Part shown: positions 46,501 through 55,087 of the stretch, piece after piece
How positions within the stretch are numbered: the stretch's first letter is position 1
Layout of the letters: each line of letters begins with the position of its first letter
Assembly: GCF_037042905.1 (NCBI RefSeq)
Contig: NC_087252.1
Span: 15,123,201-15,187,200, forward strand
Reading direction: 5' to 3'
Source of the DNA: Lytechinus pictus
Taxonomy: Eukaryota; Echinodermata; Echinoidea; Temnopleuroida; Toxopneustidae
DNA length: 64,000 nucleotides
The notes under the pieces: generated by a model
What the model was told of the DNA's origin: nothing
The model's database searches: none
What the model saw: the letters and a program-made list of their open reading frames with translations, nothing else
Position numbers and translations under genes: made by a program

Positions 46501-48690
46501 ACCTTCCATATCAGCTGCCTCAGATGTATCATGCACGTTAAATGGCAGGACAAAGTGAAAAATACAGAGGCCCTTCAGCGTATGTTCTGGCATCCCCAGC
46601 TTATTCTCACTCCTTTATAGTCAAAGGCGCATCAAGTGGTTGAGGCATGTTCGCCGCATGAAACCTTGGCGAATCTCAGAAGGGATTCGCCAAGATGAGG
46701 TGAGCTGTGTGCTTGGTCTCACCCCATTTGTAGATCACACCTTCGTTATAAAGACACCTGCAAACGTGACATAAAACTTGCCAGCATAGACACTAACACT
46801 TATGAAGATGTAGGCGCCATTCTATGGAGAGCTAATAAGGACAGGTGTCAAGACGTCAGAAAATAATCGGAATGTTAAATTGGCAGACCAAAGACCTAGG
46901 AGGAAGGCTAGGGCAGCATTTCTATCTATACCTGTCTCAGCGCCATCTTCCTTCACCTGTACAAATTTGCTCTACAGACTGCCACTCTAGAGCTGAGTTC
47001 TACAGCCACTCTCAAAATGTAAGACCTAGCGCTACACCATCGTCTTTTAAAACAAACTGATGCCTACCAATCATTGGACACATTGATATAGGAAAAATAT
47101 GGAGAAAACACTTTCGACTTCAAATAACACTCTAAAAGCCTAATCAGTACAAAAGTATGGATGGACATTAAAACAAATAAAAATACACACGAAATGGATC
47201 TTGGCCAAAACCTAAAAGGATTCATTCTAAGGTGAGCAGCTAATGTCCAAATCTGACATCTCAGATGTGACTTCACCTTGACCTAAAACTTGAGAATAAA
47301 TAAAAGAAATGAGTATTCGTACTGAAATCCCTTTACATTAGCTCTCACACGTATAAGCATCGGAAAGTAGTTTTTTCAAGATGGCGTTTGGCGTCCATCT
47401 TGGATTTGATTTGAAGATTATCCTTTATGCAAAATTAAAACATAAATTGAAGCAACATACCAATCGATCACCAATAGAGTTAATGTTCATGATTCTGGGG
47501 CAAAGGGTTCAAAAGTTAATATTTCAAGATGGCGTCATATGGCGGCCATCTTGGATTTGACCTGAAGATGACATTATATTGCAAAATAGATAGCAGAAAT
47601 GGATTCTACACACCCCAAAACCCCGAAACAAAGGTATTACTCATCATTCTGGGGCAAGGGGTTCAAATTTAATTTTTCAAGATGACATCTGGCGGCCATC
47701 TTGGATTTGACCTGAAGATGACCTTATAATGCAAAAATAATAATAGAAATTGATTCTACACAACCCTTAACCCCTAAACTGAGTTATTGCTTATCATTTT
47801 GGGGCAAGGGGTTCAAAACTTAGGTTTTCAAGATGGCATGTGGCGGCCATTTTGGATTTATGCAAATTAGCAAAATTGCCCAAAGTTGCCGTTTGGGCAA
47901 CCAAGCTGAATTTGTTCTAGGACCCCATACGAACATGAATCAAGAAAAAAACTTCATCGGAAAGAACATTTCTAGGTTCGGAAAATGTCAAATCGACTAC
48001 CATGGGTGGTTGAGTCACTAGTAGTAGCAGTACATTTTTTTCAGTAGGCTAACTTTTTAAATTTGCTATTTTCTTCTTTTTTTTTGAAAACTTGATTTTA
48101 AAAAAGATAAAATTTAAAGAAATTACACTCCTAGTCTACTCCAAGTATCAATGTCAATGAGGACAAAACATAATAACATTATTTCCCTCTCATTGTCATA
48201 GGCGACAATAGTTCAGAGACAGGGTGGTGCATGTAATAATTTGGTAAATTTAGTAAATTGTAGCAAGTTGGAGATCACAATTCAATGATGGCTACAAAGC
48301 TTGTCGGTGGGGTGAAGTGTCTCATGATCTTTTTTTTCTTGTTTAGTTATGAACTTTTTTGAGTGAAATCAGTTATTGTTTATTGCTTTTTAGATATCAC
48401 AAATTATATCTAAAGTAAATGGTTTGAGTAAATATCTGTGGAGTTTGTACAATGATGCTTGAAAGTCTGACTACTCCGGCAGCTTTTGTCAACCTTATTG
48501 AGGTCCCAATGCTGCCTAGAGTGGAAAAATATGGGTGAAACCAAGCTCAAAGTTTGATAAAATTCAAAGTTTTTGATTAGTGACTTCATTTATGCATAAT
48601 TATGCATGCAGCTCCCCCATAAATTTCATTTTCTAAACGAACCATGATAAAATGAAAATATTTTTCTTATTATTTGTTTATTTTTTATTC

Positions 48691-48741
<51 letters not shown>

Positions 48742-51700
48742 CATTTTATCTTATTTTTTATTCATAAAATTTACTTATAAAAGGGGGCCTTCACCCTACA
48801 AGCTCTGCTTTTTAGTTGGTCTCCTTCCCTTTCGATTTCATGGTATTATTGTATTATAAAAAAATGATTTAAATGTTATATTTTATAAATATGTACATTG
48901 AACTATCATTGTAAATGTAAAAAGATTGAAAGAGAAAATAAATGAATTGAATTGAATTGAATTGAATTGAATTGAATTGAATTGAATTGAATTATGAATT
49001 AAATAAAAAGGGGATATGTATCGGCAGAGAAAGTTATGTGCTGGTGATATATTCATCCCACAAATAAAATTGCAATATTTTTAGAAAATGACATTTGGGG
49101 ACTTTATATCACACAACATATGGAGGAGTTTCTCGTCTGTGACATCACAAAATTAAACATTCATAACTTTGTATTTCTATTACAATTTTTCATCAATCCA
49201 TCACCAATATTTTAATCTTATTTTTTCTGCTTTCATTAAAACCCACTTGTTGTGTAAACGTGAGTTGAAAACCAGGCAAACAGAAGAAGACTAGTCCTCG
49301 AGTTTGTTTTCTGCATGTACCTGTATAACCTTCTGATAGAAGGAAAACAGAACCAAATTTTTCTTCCTGTTGAACAACCGCAATCAACTATAAACTGATT
49401 ATTACTTATGACTTATTAAGTCTTTCCTTGTTATACTTTAATATATTGGATTTCTATGTTTCCTTGTTTTTCAGCAAAATGGAGTTGGTATGACAGGGCC
49501 GTTGATTGATGCAGAGGGCTACCCAAGAAATGACATCGATGTGTATTCAGTGCGAACGTCCAGACACAAGATTATCTGTGAGTAACAGTGCATAATAACT
49601 GGCAGGTCTAGTAGAATAATGAAAAAAAATGATCAAGGTTTTTTGGGGGAATGTGATGCAAAAAAAATTCCTCAGTGATTTCCCAGTGCCCATGATGCTT
49701 GTGTTAAAGATTCATTTCTCATTGTGTCAGGCACTGTGTTGCAATTATAATAACATTTTATGGCAATGAATCTTGTAGAATGAACTACTTCCTCAAGTTC
49801 CTACCCAATGCCCATGATACTTGGTACACACAATGGTCTTAGAGTGAAAAGTGCAGAATACATTACCAAATGTGGCAGAAACTGTGTTGCTATGGTAATG
49901 AAATATAATGCTGTAAGGCCATATAAGGCTTCCTGATCAGGCAGGGGTATCAATCACTTTCACTGGTTCTTAAATTAAGCAAAAGCAGGAATAAGCAATC
50001 TTAAGTGTTCTTTCATATACTTTCCCACTCCAAATAATATCTGACACATTTCCTTTCTTTTACATGTAGGCCTGTGTACAGGACTGTTGGAAGTATATCC
50101 TGTTTCTCTGGTTATTTTGAAATTTTTTGCTGTACATATGACCTGGCCATTACTTCCTTTCATGTATTAAAGAGTATGGTATCTACCCAGTTCCCCCCCC
50201 CCCCCCCTCACCGCTAATGAATCTGCATGTAGATAATATCTGGATAATGTATGCCCCTTCAACATTGCAGGTCTACAGAATGATCACAAAGCTTTGATGC
50301 TAGAAGTTGAGCAGGCTCTTCATACACTGCATGGTATTGAGAGACAACAGCGGGAACAGGGCACCTACAATCCCATTGCAAACGGGTCCAGTAATGGAGC
50401 TGCTTCAATCCCATTTGCTAAAGTGGACCTGGTTTCACAAGGATCCCCAGCAGAGAAAGCTGTAAGTTTATTGTGTATAACATGATTAATATTTGCCTAT
50501 TTCAGGTAACTTTTAATTTATTATCATCATTATCATTATCTTCATCACCACCATTATCATCATCATCATCAATACCATCATCATCACCATGGTTATCATC
50601 TGTATATTACTTGCTTTTTCCAAACTGGATATACCTTTTCTAACCAACCTTTGTTTTATCATGATCTTCATGGTTTCGTCTAACCAGGACCTGGTATCTT
50701 GAAGCTTGCCGACTGATTATGGGGCTGATTTTTACGATTGATCATACAATACTCAATGCAATCAATCATAGAAATCAGCCCATGATCACTCACTAAGCTA
50801 TATGATATGGGCCCAGGATTGCGGTGTATCAATATATTTGTTGTCAATCACAAACAATTGCAATGCTATGGTAGTTCTTGTGTTTAAGGAATGTTGGAAA
50901 TTTGGGCTAATTTGCGATTTCTAACATACAGGGTGTACATGTCGGTGACAAAATCCTAGAATTTGGATCAGTGGCTTCAATGAATTTTAGAAGTATTAAA
51001 GACATCGCTCCAGTGGTGCAACACAGTCAAAATGTAAGTCACTTTCAATATTGATAAGGGGTATGCCACTGGGTGTGGTAAGATGATAAGGGGTATGACA
51101 TTGGGTGTGGTAAGATGATAAGGGGTGTGCCATTGGGTGTGGTAAGATGATAAGGGGTATGTCATTGGGTGTGGTAAGATGATAAGGGATATGCCATTGG
51201 GTGTGGTAAGATGATAAGGGGTGTACTATTGGATGTGGTAAGATAAGGGGTGTGTCATTGGGTGTGGTAAGATGATAAGGGGTGTGCCATTGGGTGTGGT
51301 AAGATGATAAGGGGTATGTCATTGGGTGTGGTAAGATGATAAGGGATATGCCATTGGGTGTGATAAGATGATGAGGGGTATACTATTAGGTGTGGTAAGA
51401 TGATAAGGGGTGTGTCATTGTGTGTGGTAAGATAATAAGGGGTATGCCATTGGGTGTGGTAAGATGATAAGGGGTGTGCTATTGGGTGTGGTAAGATAAG
51501 GGGTGTGTCATTGGGTGTGGTAAGAATATAAGGGGTATGCCATTGGATGTGGTAATATGATAAGGAGGGGGTGCCATTGGGTGTGGTAAGATAAGGGGTG
51601 TGTCATTGGGTGTGGTAAGAATGTAAGAGGTATGCATTGGGTGTGGTAATATAATAAGGGGGTGCCACTGGGTGTAGTAAGATGATAAGGGGTGTGTCAT

Positions 51701-54013
51701 TGGGTGTGGTAAGATGATAAGGGGTGTGTCATTGGGTGTGGTAAGATGGTAAGGGGTATACCGTTGGGTTTGGTAAGATGATAAGGGGTGTGATATTGGG
51801 TGTGGTAAGATAAGGGGTGTGTCATTGGGTGTGGTAAGAATATAAGGGGTATGCCATTGGGTGTGGTAATATGATAAGGGGGGGTGGTCATTGGGTGTGG
51901 TAAGAATATAAGGGGTATGCCATTGGATGTGGTAATATGATAAGGGGGGTGCCATTGGGTGTGGTAAGATAAGGGGTGTGTCATTGGGTGTGGTAAGAAT
52001 ATAAGGGGTATGCCACTGGGTGTGGTAAGATGATAAGGGGTATGCCATTGGGTGTGATAATATGATGAGGGGTATACTATTGGGTGTGGTAAGATGATAG
52101 GGGGTGTGTCATTGGATGTGGTAAGATGATAAGGGGTGTGCCATTGGGTGTGGTAAGATGATGAGGGGTATACTATCGGGTGTGGTAAGATGATATGGGG
52201 TGTGTCATTGGGTGTGGTAAGATGATAATTGGTGTGGCATTATGATAAGGGGTGTGTCATTGGGAAATGATAAGGTGTGGTAAAATGATATGACTTTGGG
52301 GTGTTGTAAATGTATGCCATTGGGTGTGGTAAGATGATAAGGGTATGCCATTGGGTGTGATAATATGATGAGGGGTATACTATTGGGTGTGGTAAGATGA
52401 TAGGGGATGTGTCATTGGGTGTGGTAAGATGATAAGGGGTGTGCCATTGGGTGTGGTAAGATGATGAGGGGTATACTATCGGGTGTGGTAAGATGATATG
52501 GGGTGTGTCATTGGGTGTGGTAAGATGATAAGGGTGATGCCACTGGGTGTGGTAAGATGATAAGGGGTATGCCATTGGGTGTGGTAACATGATGAGGGGT
52601 GTGCCATTGGGTGTGGTAAGATGATAAGGGGTAGGCCATTGGGTGTGGTAAGATGATAATTGGTGTGGCATTATGATAAGGGGTGTGTCATTGGGAAATG
52701 ATAAGGTGTGGTAAAATGATATGACTTTGGGGTGTTGTAAATGTATGCCATTGGGTGTGGTAAGATGATAAGGGTATGCCATTGGGTGTGTATCGAGAAT
52801 TATGGGTGTGACCATATGACTTATGAAGTCAGACATGTCAATTTACCTTCAAGACTATCGTGTGAAATCAAACCTTCATGTTATGTAGACAGTCATGGGT
52901 TGGACGAGATACAATCTGGCTTTTACCTTGTTAGGATTATACGATGTTATTGGAAAAGTGGATGAAAATTTTACAAGATCTTGATTGTGATTTTCATTTC
53001 TCCTCCAGAAACCTATCCGTGTTGTGGTGCAGCGAGATGAGGACAAAGTGATCCTCTCCTTAACTCCACAAACCTGGAATGGTAGAGGTCTCCTCGGGTG
53101 AGTTTTGTTGAAATTAGAAAATACACTGAAATGGGAAGTTTAACATCTTGTCAATTTGGCTTCAATAAAAGCAGGAAAAAAAATAAATTAATGAAACTTT
53201 GTTGTTTTGCATCAGTCAATAGAAACTAGTGTCCTTTTAGCTGTCGCTGGCCACCGGTCGATGGGTCTTTTAATTTTATCCATATTTTTTTTCCAGCCTA
53301 TTGTCAGAAATAAAATGAATAAAAAATAATGAATTGAATGAATAGCTAAAAAAAAATGTATAAAGGAACAGTCTAAAACAAGACAGATACTGTACATTTT
53401 ATACATTGAATAATGCATAACAATAGAGAGCCCATGACAAGGACTCATAACTGACGCAAGCAGGGCAGATTAATATATTCCAGTTCCATACTGTACCAAA
53501 AAGAGTTGCCATATTGAAAATCCATGAATGAATAATCAAGTTATGGATTAAAATTAATGCCTATACTACATATCATAAATCAAGTGCATGTGTTGAAAAT
53601 CAAAATATGCAACATTCATATAGTGCTTAATACAAATGTTTCTAAGTGCTGCATACTATTACCCTGGCTTCAGCAAGGACGTAAAATATCCTGCTGTATA
53701 AATTGCATACATAATTTCTTAAATTTCAGGCAAAAAGTTCATGATAAATTTTCCATGCTACTTTTTTAAGCTTACTAGTAAAAATTGACATCATTGTAAT
53801 TTGTATTGTTGTTAATATTGGACCCTATGCGAATTTCAGGGGCTCTGTTTTAATCTTCTAGAGTTATTGGGGGAATTTCGGGGGCAAATTATTCCTGAGC
53901 CCTCTATCGTATTTTTTTTCTGTTGTATTCATTCTTCTAGTCAGAAGTCATTATTACTTTGAAATTGATTTTATCCGATCTCTTGCAGATGCAACATAAT
54001 TCCAATAAGATAG
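31893..54013 (+). CDS. PSMD9: 26S proteasome non-ATPase regulatory subunit 9 (PSMD9/p27), six coding exons
   Basis: PSMD9 (yeast Nas2) is a chaperone for assembly of the 19S proteasome base and binds Rpt subunits through a PDZ-like domain. Exons: 31893-32000, 49475-49577, 50271-50461, 50932-51033, 53009-53097, 53989-54013. All junctions are GT/AG and in phase. The CDS is 618 nt (205 residues plus TAG); the human protein is 223. The N-terminal helical part reads [19 protein letters not shown], then [20 protein letters not shown] and [17 protein letters not shown]. The PDZ-like domain runs from [19 protein letters not shown] through [13 protein letters not shown] and [18 protein letters not shown] to GRGLLGCNIIPIR. 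Intron 1 is 17.5 kb and contains most of the large transposons; intron 4 is a minisatellite. The identification rests on remembered family sequence and is strong. Confidence 0.95.
32140..32498. repeat. Repeat family C element, left part of a copy split by Gypsy
   Basis: The left edge is TCACACGTATTGCGAGGTTAG (split). From about 32425 the sequence runs in minus orientation (CTCAAGGGTTCATTACATGC, CAAGTCGTGTGTTGTGG) and resumes at 41316 as GCAGAAGTAGATCCCAGCAC... to TACGTGTGAGTGACC near 41440. Removing the retrotransposon restores one repeat with inverted ends. Confidence 0.6.
32499..33090 (-). repeat. Gypsy 3' LTR
   Basis: 592 bp. It differs from the other LTR by t/a near 32525, g/a in TCAAGTGTG(G/A)GTG, a/g in GATGGG(A/G)ATAG and an 8-bp gap at GGCCTACTAAACTGG. 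A polypurine stretch GCATGGGGTAA lies directly inside it on the element's sense strand (33091-33101). Confidence 0.95.
33091..34440 (-). other. Gypsy 3' non-coding region
   Basis: AT-rich region with purine tracts (GGAAAGGAAGGAGAGAG near 34345) and no conserved ORF between the pol remnant and the 3' LTR. Confidence 0.6.
34660..35034 (-). pseudogene. Gypsy integrase core, truncated
   Basis: It continues the pol frame after the TGA at 35035-35037 ([20 protein letters not shown]). The first catalytic Asp is in [10 protein letters not shown] and the second in [12 protein letters not shown]. After NKTRTTAP the sequence jumps to an unrelated acidic segment near 34724, so the region with the third catalytic Glu has been deleted. 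A residual acidic C-terminal tail can be read in another frame down to about 34440. Confidence 0.85.
35035..37887 (-). CDS. pol: Gypsy pol: protease, reverse transcriptase, RNase H, integrase N-terminus
   Basis: 950 residues. The protease has [12 protein letters not shown] (about 84-95). The reverse transcriptase has [23 protein letters not shown], and the catalytic YLDD (about residue 512). RNase H has [17 protein letters not shown] (about 655). The integrase zinc-binding module has HDGPLGAH and CDLC near the end. The frame lies -1 relative to gag with a 157-nt overlap (37731-37887), as for retroelements that use frameshifting. It ends at an in-frame TGA that interrupts integrase; the following codons continue in the same frame, so the stop is a simple nonsense mutation (CGA to TGA is likely). 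Confidence 0.95.
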   Translation of the reverse strand: MWRSWPFMSPMPAPKKEQYTVGKRQTVGHETRRQAGRRGSTISSNSNRNELLAPNYSFMIPNRLSNAKQGLYVTGTLRSTTCRFLIDTGSTDTIISATTYYRMTRESRPDLESFMERIQQVDGSPLSVLGTAWVDLCIGRTVHSVKVIFADIECQGILGMDFLLPTHSVLNFQRRSLHIHGEEITCTTQSGEPFVGRVEVACATMVPAGHEAIIPGRISNRSDNMKGTAIVEGLEPEGKVTTQGLMVARTLVNAEEDIIPVRVFNSSDSPCDVEAGVTLGMISTAELNPVANEGSKPNDLQPHLEDLYNRAIINVDSQYLEQIKMCLIDYADIFSKNSQDIGCTNIVQHSIKTGDAKPIRQKSRRHPQCNQQEIDRQVQDLLDRGVIEPSESPWAANIVLVKKKDGTQRLCVDYRNLNEVTIKDAYPIPRIDETLDALNSAKWFSTLDLSSGYWQVSLDEDAQDKTSFIVRNGLYKWKVMPFGLTNAPATFKRLMEKVLKGLQWEVLLVYLDDIIVYGRSVEEEIHRLRLTFSRLRDANLKLKPSKCNLFCKSVTYLGHVVSDEGVLTDPAKVQAIVDWPQPRCKKEVRSFLGIASYYRRFVKGFAEIASPLHKLTAKSAKFEWDESCERSFQELKLRLQSAPILTFPTPDDEFVLDTDASSEAVGAVLSQVQGGQEKVVAYYSRKLHKAEKNYCVTRQELLALVTALKQFRQYLYGRKVKVRTDHAWLKWLLNFKDPEGQLARWLQQIAEYDLHIEHRPGRNHGNADGLSRMKCKQCGRGDAIQTDHRDSSTPDPDGEHSSRGIASQPSMSSKNIREAQLSDETIQWVLLAKEDNQPRPKWKDIAQKSGAAKTYWSKWNQLEVADGILCRRWESDDGKTIRKQIIMPEKLRKDAVSDVHDGPLGAHLGLRKTLAKLKLRFYWCGMIADARSFLRKCDLCARRKNPPRHR
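37731..39197 (-). CDS. gag: Gypsy gag polyprotein with CCHC zinc knuckle
   Basis: Up to 488 residues; the likely start is the internal [10 protein letters not shown] about 17 residues in. An N-terminal coiled coil (about 20-65) is followed by a retrotransposon gag/capsid domain ([37 protein letters not shown]). A proline-rich linker and a CX2CX4HX4C knuckle ([14 protein letters not shown], about 435-448) lie near the end. It packages the element RNA. Intact in this copy. Confidence 0.9.
   Translation of the reverse strand: MNLSKLCYLIHTSIHIEMAKNISQRRDIEKELDQINEKISQCRLEKELLEWEKTKAEENSEKMEGARENLRNVGEFSETPRRPEEAMRSRYQDIESEVRFKAPRNRFHEETTGYVSETETIPIRRNTAFAPHTPKLPTTNPFSSTPICPHDIHSDVNKQIHVPRNSGSGLTPVMMSHNLTSPNTKRQRPLLVPDRYNGKTSWRDYHHHFEACKNVNGWEDEEAASYLMASLQNEALRCVSGLSSTVRSSYQQLSQVLRQRFDSSQQAENYLMELRYRKQGPRESLQELGQAIHELALKAYPEIPSAPRVRLEKNHFIDAVESQSIREGIHRARPSTLDEVVQAALETENFERVEMQRTNDRLRSGRHARGVDTDARLQQVESMLNNQMQHMQTLTEILQRMEGSRAEAGNSQTPSPPPPSPANSGRRQRAEDRACYRCGEVGHLCRQCPHPRRSNTQLGNDRQSAMRPAGRLEDEGQQFHPTQTGMNY
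39360..39670 (-). repeat. Gypsy leader tandem repeats (GCTCACGAG / GCTCATGTGGG)
   Basis: Units GCTCATGTGGGTTTGGCTC, ATAAATTTTGCTCACGAGT recur with a period of about 40-55 bp, between the gag start and the nested palindromic element. Internal leader repeats of this kind can differ between copies of an element. Confidence 0.75.
39771..40590. mobile_element. 820-bp palindromic TIR element nested in the Gypsy leader
   Basis: The ends CAGACCTTCA and TGAAGGTCTG are inverted and flanked by GGACAT at 39765-39770 and 40591-40596, a 6-bp duplication. Subterminal palindromes are GAGCTCAATTGAGCTC-like on the left and GGAGCGCGATTTTTTGCTCTCC / CGCGATCGCG-like on the right. The core (about 40022-40502) is a near-perfect inverted repeat with arms of about 235 bp bounded by A and T homopolymers, centred near 40262. 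No transposase. Superfamily not assigned. Confidence 0.8.
40696..40713 (-). other. Gypsy primer binding site
   Basis: Two nucleotides inside the 5' LTR the element's sense strand reads TGGTGGCAGCGGTGGGAT. TGG is the expected complement of a tRNA 3' CCA end. The overall form resembles leucine-tRNA-type sites; the tRNA identity is not verified. Confidence 0.65.
40716..41315 (-). repeat. Gypsy 5' LTR
   Basis: 600 bp. It contains GGCCTTTATTAACACTAAAC where the other LTR has the 8-bp gap. It begins and ends with the inverted 6-mer TGTAAC/GTTACA. Confidence 0.95.
41713..44243 (-). mobile_element. 5'-truncated LINE with RT and RNase H
   Basis: It is flanked by ATGACAAATT at 41703-41712 and 44245-44254, a perfect 10-bp target duplication. 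The 3' end has an (AAC)n tail (plus-strand TTGTTG repeats at 41713-41731). The 5' end is cut inside the RT domain. The protein frame extends into flanking DNA at its N-terminus. Lies in PSMD9 intron 1, antisense. Confidence 0.9.
42131..44243 (-). pseudogene. LINE ORF2 fragment: reverse transcriptase plus RNase H
   Basis: The reading frame has RT motifs [32 protein letters not shown] and [10 protein letters not shown], thumb sequences ([14 protein letters not shown]), then an RNase H domain: [41 protein letters not shown] and [17 protein letters not shown] followed by RNase H fits the I/Nimb/Ingi/R1 group; I cannot pick the clade. At the 3' end the frame shifts near 42200, and a zinc-knuckle region ([10 protein letters not shown], in-frame TAG at 42055, then HVLLHC) continues to about 41850. 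The MFNLSL start seen in the open frame is flanking sequence, not LINE protein. Confidence 0.9.
44266..44737. other. PSMD9 intron 1, nothing recognised
   Basis: No ORF or repeat could be delimited in this stretch. Confidence 0.4.
44738..48012. mobile_element. Long-TIR element with arms of about 640 bp and internal 150-bp repeats
   Basis: The left arm starts CACCCATAGTCGATTTGACA; the right arm ends TGTCAAATCGACTACCATGG then GTGG. Both arms contain GATGAAGTTTTTTTCTTGATT, TTGCCGTTTGGGCAACC-type segments and four subrepeats of about 150 bp, each centred on a CCAAGATGGCCGCC-like motif (near 44905, 45055, 45207, 45373 and mirrored near 47381, 47527, 47678, 47830). The interior is LINE debris, not a transposase. 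No clear target duplication seen. Confidence 0.7.
45790..47050 (+). pseudogene. Degraded LINE ORF2 remnant inside the long-TIR element
   Basis: Broken plus-strand reading frames recall a LINE reverse transcriptase: [13 protein letters not shown], then VEQGCAWP (compare G-V-x-Q-G-C) near 45950, and the C-terminal [20 protein letters not shown] near 46620. Many stops and frameshifts are present and the catalytic core between these points is missing or scrambled. Confidence 0.6.
48692..48738. repeat. (TA)n microsatellite
   Basis: About 23 uninterrupted TA dinucleotides; it produces a run of Ile/Tyr in a spurious ORF. Confidence 0.95.
48943..48994. repeat. (GAATT)n microsatellite, possible LINE tail
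   Basis: Ten copies of the pentamer. Its position after an AT-rich 3' UTR-like stretch suggests a retroelement tail, but no coding LINE sequence precedes it. Confidence 0.85.
49475..49577 (+). CDS. PSMD9: PSMD9 exon 2
   Basis: The acceptor is TTGTTTTTCAG. It encodes [20 protein letters not shown] and [14 protein letters not shown], with the Cys codon split (T|GT). The donor is GTGAGT. Confidence 0.95.
50271..50461 (+). CDS. PSMD9: PSMD9 exon 3
   Basis: The acceptor is ACATTGCAG. It encodes the end of the N-terminal domain ([20 protein letters not shown]), a variable linker ([13 protein letters not shown]) and the start of the PDZ-like domain ([16 protein letters not shown]). The donor is GTAAGT. 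Confidence 0.95.
50519..50600. repeat. (ATC)n microsatellite
   Basis: Imperfect TTATCATCATTATCATC-type run in PSMD9 intron 3. Confidence 0.85.
50684..50817. mobile_element. Short foldback element, family H, copy 1
   Basis: The ends are CAGGACCTGGTATCTTGAAG and CTATATGATATGGGCCCAGG. The arms GGGGCTGATTTTTACGATTG and CAATCATAGAAATCAGCCC are inverted. It lies about 115 nt upstream of PSMD9 exon 4. Confidence 0.6.
50932..51033 (+). CDS. PSMD9: PSMD9 exon 4
   Basis: The acceptor is CTAACATACAG. It encodes [20 protein letters not shown] and [14 protein letters not shown]. The donor GTAAGT is followed 12-15 nt later by the intron 4 minisatellite. Confidence 0.95.
51046..52800. repeat. Minisatellite filling PSMD9 intron 4 (unit about 32 bp)
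   Basis: The unit is GATGATAAGGGGTATGCC + ATTGGGTGTGGTAA with many variants; about 55 units. A block containing TGGTGTGGCATTATGATAAG and AAATGATAAGGTGTGG occurs twice (from about 52228 and 52657), a 429-bp higher-order duplication. The minus strand lacks stops, giving spurious ORFs of repeated [12 protein letters not shown]. On the PSMD9-sense strand each unit contains GGTAAGAT, a splice-donor-like motif. Confidence 0.95.
53009..53097 (+). CDS. PSMD9: PSMD9 exon 5
   Basis: The acceptor is TTTCTCCTCCAG. It encodes [20 protein letters not shown] and QTWNGRGLL, with the following Gly codon split (GG|A). The donor is GTGAGT. Confidence 0.95.
53098..53988. other. PSMD9 intron 5, nothing recognised
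   Basis: AT-rich intron without recognisable repeats or ORFs, apart from the GT/AG ends. Confidence 0.5.
53989..54013 (+). CDS. PSMD9: PSMD9 exon 6 (last coding part)
   Basis: The acceptor is ATCTCTTGCAG. It completes Gly and encodes CNIIPIR, then TAG, matching the family's conserved GCNIIP end. The 3' UTR follows. Confidence 0.95.
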
Positions 54014-54189
54014 AGACGGGATGGAATGAGATGTTGTAACAGCACTATGAATATGGAGACAAAGACAGTGGACTCTGACTATTTATACTTTAAGTTTATA
54101 TATAGTGTTCCTTTTGATGAACTTGCATGTCGTATAAATGAAGCAAGCAGTCAATGGGAGGCCATCCTCTCTAGAACTTGAGCTCAGGC

Positions 54190-54310
54190 TGATCATAGAA
54201 AGAGTGATTCTACGATCTTCATCATTTAATGGTCTCGCCTGCATAGCAGAGGGGAGACACAGGCACAGCTTTTCCGTCGGCATCGTCAAAATTGAAGTCT
54301 AAAATAAGGT
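54190..54310 (-). mobile_element. Terminal segment of the repeat found at 7970-8025
   Basis: On the minus strand it reads CGGAAAAGCTGTGCCTGTG, then CTGCTATGCAGGCGAGACC, the inverted counterpart of CGGAAAAGCGGCGCC...CTGCTATGCAGGTGAGAC at the end of the DR1 array. It is an isolated end of the same repeat family, in or near the PSMD9 3' UTR. Confidence 0.55.
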
Positions 54311-54447
54311 TAAGTGGCAAGTAGTGATAACATCTGAATGACATGTGTCTGATCGCCACTGCGGATTGATAGCGCTATTCATCACAAGTGGTGATAACGT
54401 CTTGAATACTTTTTACTGATCACCACTAAACTTTCATAGTGCTGTCA

Positions 54448-54700
54448 ATCGTAAGACTCTCGTCTTTCAATCTGAGGGACGTGGGTTCGATTCCCAGTCA
54501 TGGCGGGTTTTCCTTCAGCAAAAAATTTACCCACATTGTGCTGCACTCAACCCAGGTGAGGTGATTGAATACCCGACAGGAAGAAATTCCTCGAAAGCCA
54601 GAGCGCCTGTAGGCAGCACTGCTATAGCCAGGGTAATAATAATAACATTATTGTAATGCGCAGTTGAGTATATTCATATAGAAATTGCGCAATAAATGTA
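54448..54700 (+). mobile_element. tRNA-derived SINE
   Basis: It has a box B GTGGGTTCGATTCCCAGTC, then CCTTCAGCAAAAAATTTACC, CTGCACTCAACCCAGGTGAG and a tail AGCCAGGGTAATAATAATAA. Confidence 0.7.
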
Positions 54701-55087
54701 CAATTATTCTTATAATGTCTTAATGAAATGTTACTGATCACCACTGGCGACTGATAGCACTATCAACAATTTCTGAAACAGTCCAAAGTTGCAAAATGAA
54801 TGTGTTTTTCAATTCTGTAGTTGGAAACAGTGTTTGATGATTTGCAGTTCTGTTTTAACAGTATATGAAGTCAAATCTGGCATTCCAAGAAGCCAATGTA
54901 TTTTCAAATTGTCATTAGTAATTTCACACCAAACAGGGTTGAAAATCAATATGTTTTTTTTTTTTCAATTTTTCAGTTAATGGTTTATTCTCACATCACC
55001 AAAACTAGATTTAATGTCTTTTTATTGTGCACTGTCTTGTGCAGTTTCACTCAAAATATTTGCTGTATACGGTACATCTATACTCTA

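Larger units (their letters stand above)
48013..49474. other. PSMD9 intron 1 end, no gene; microsatellites
   Basis: AT-rich intron. It contains a (TA)n run at 48692-48738 and a (GAATT)n run at 48943-48994. The latter follows AAAGATTGAAAGAGAAAATA and looks like a retroelement tail. Confidence 0.5.

Noticed and set aside
50996..52836. Minus-strand ORFs of repeated PYHLTTPN peptides
   Set aside because: Translation of the PSMD9 intron 4 minisatellite; absence of stops is a property of the unit.
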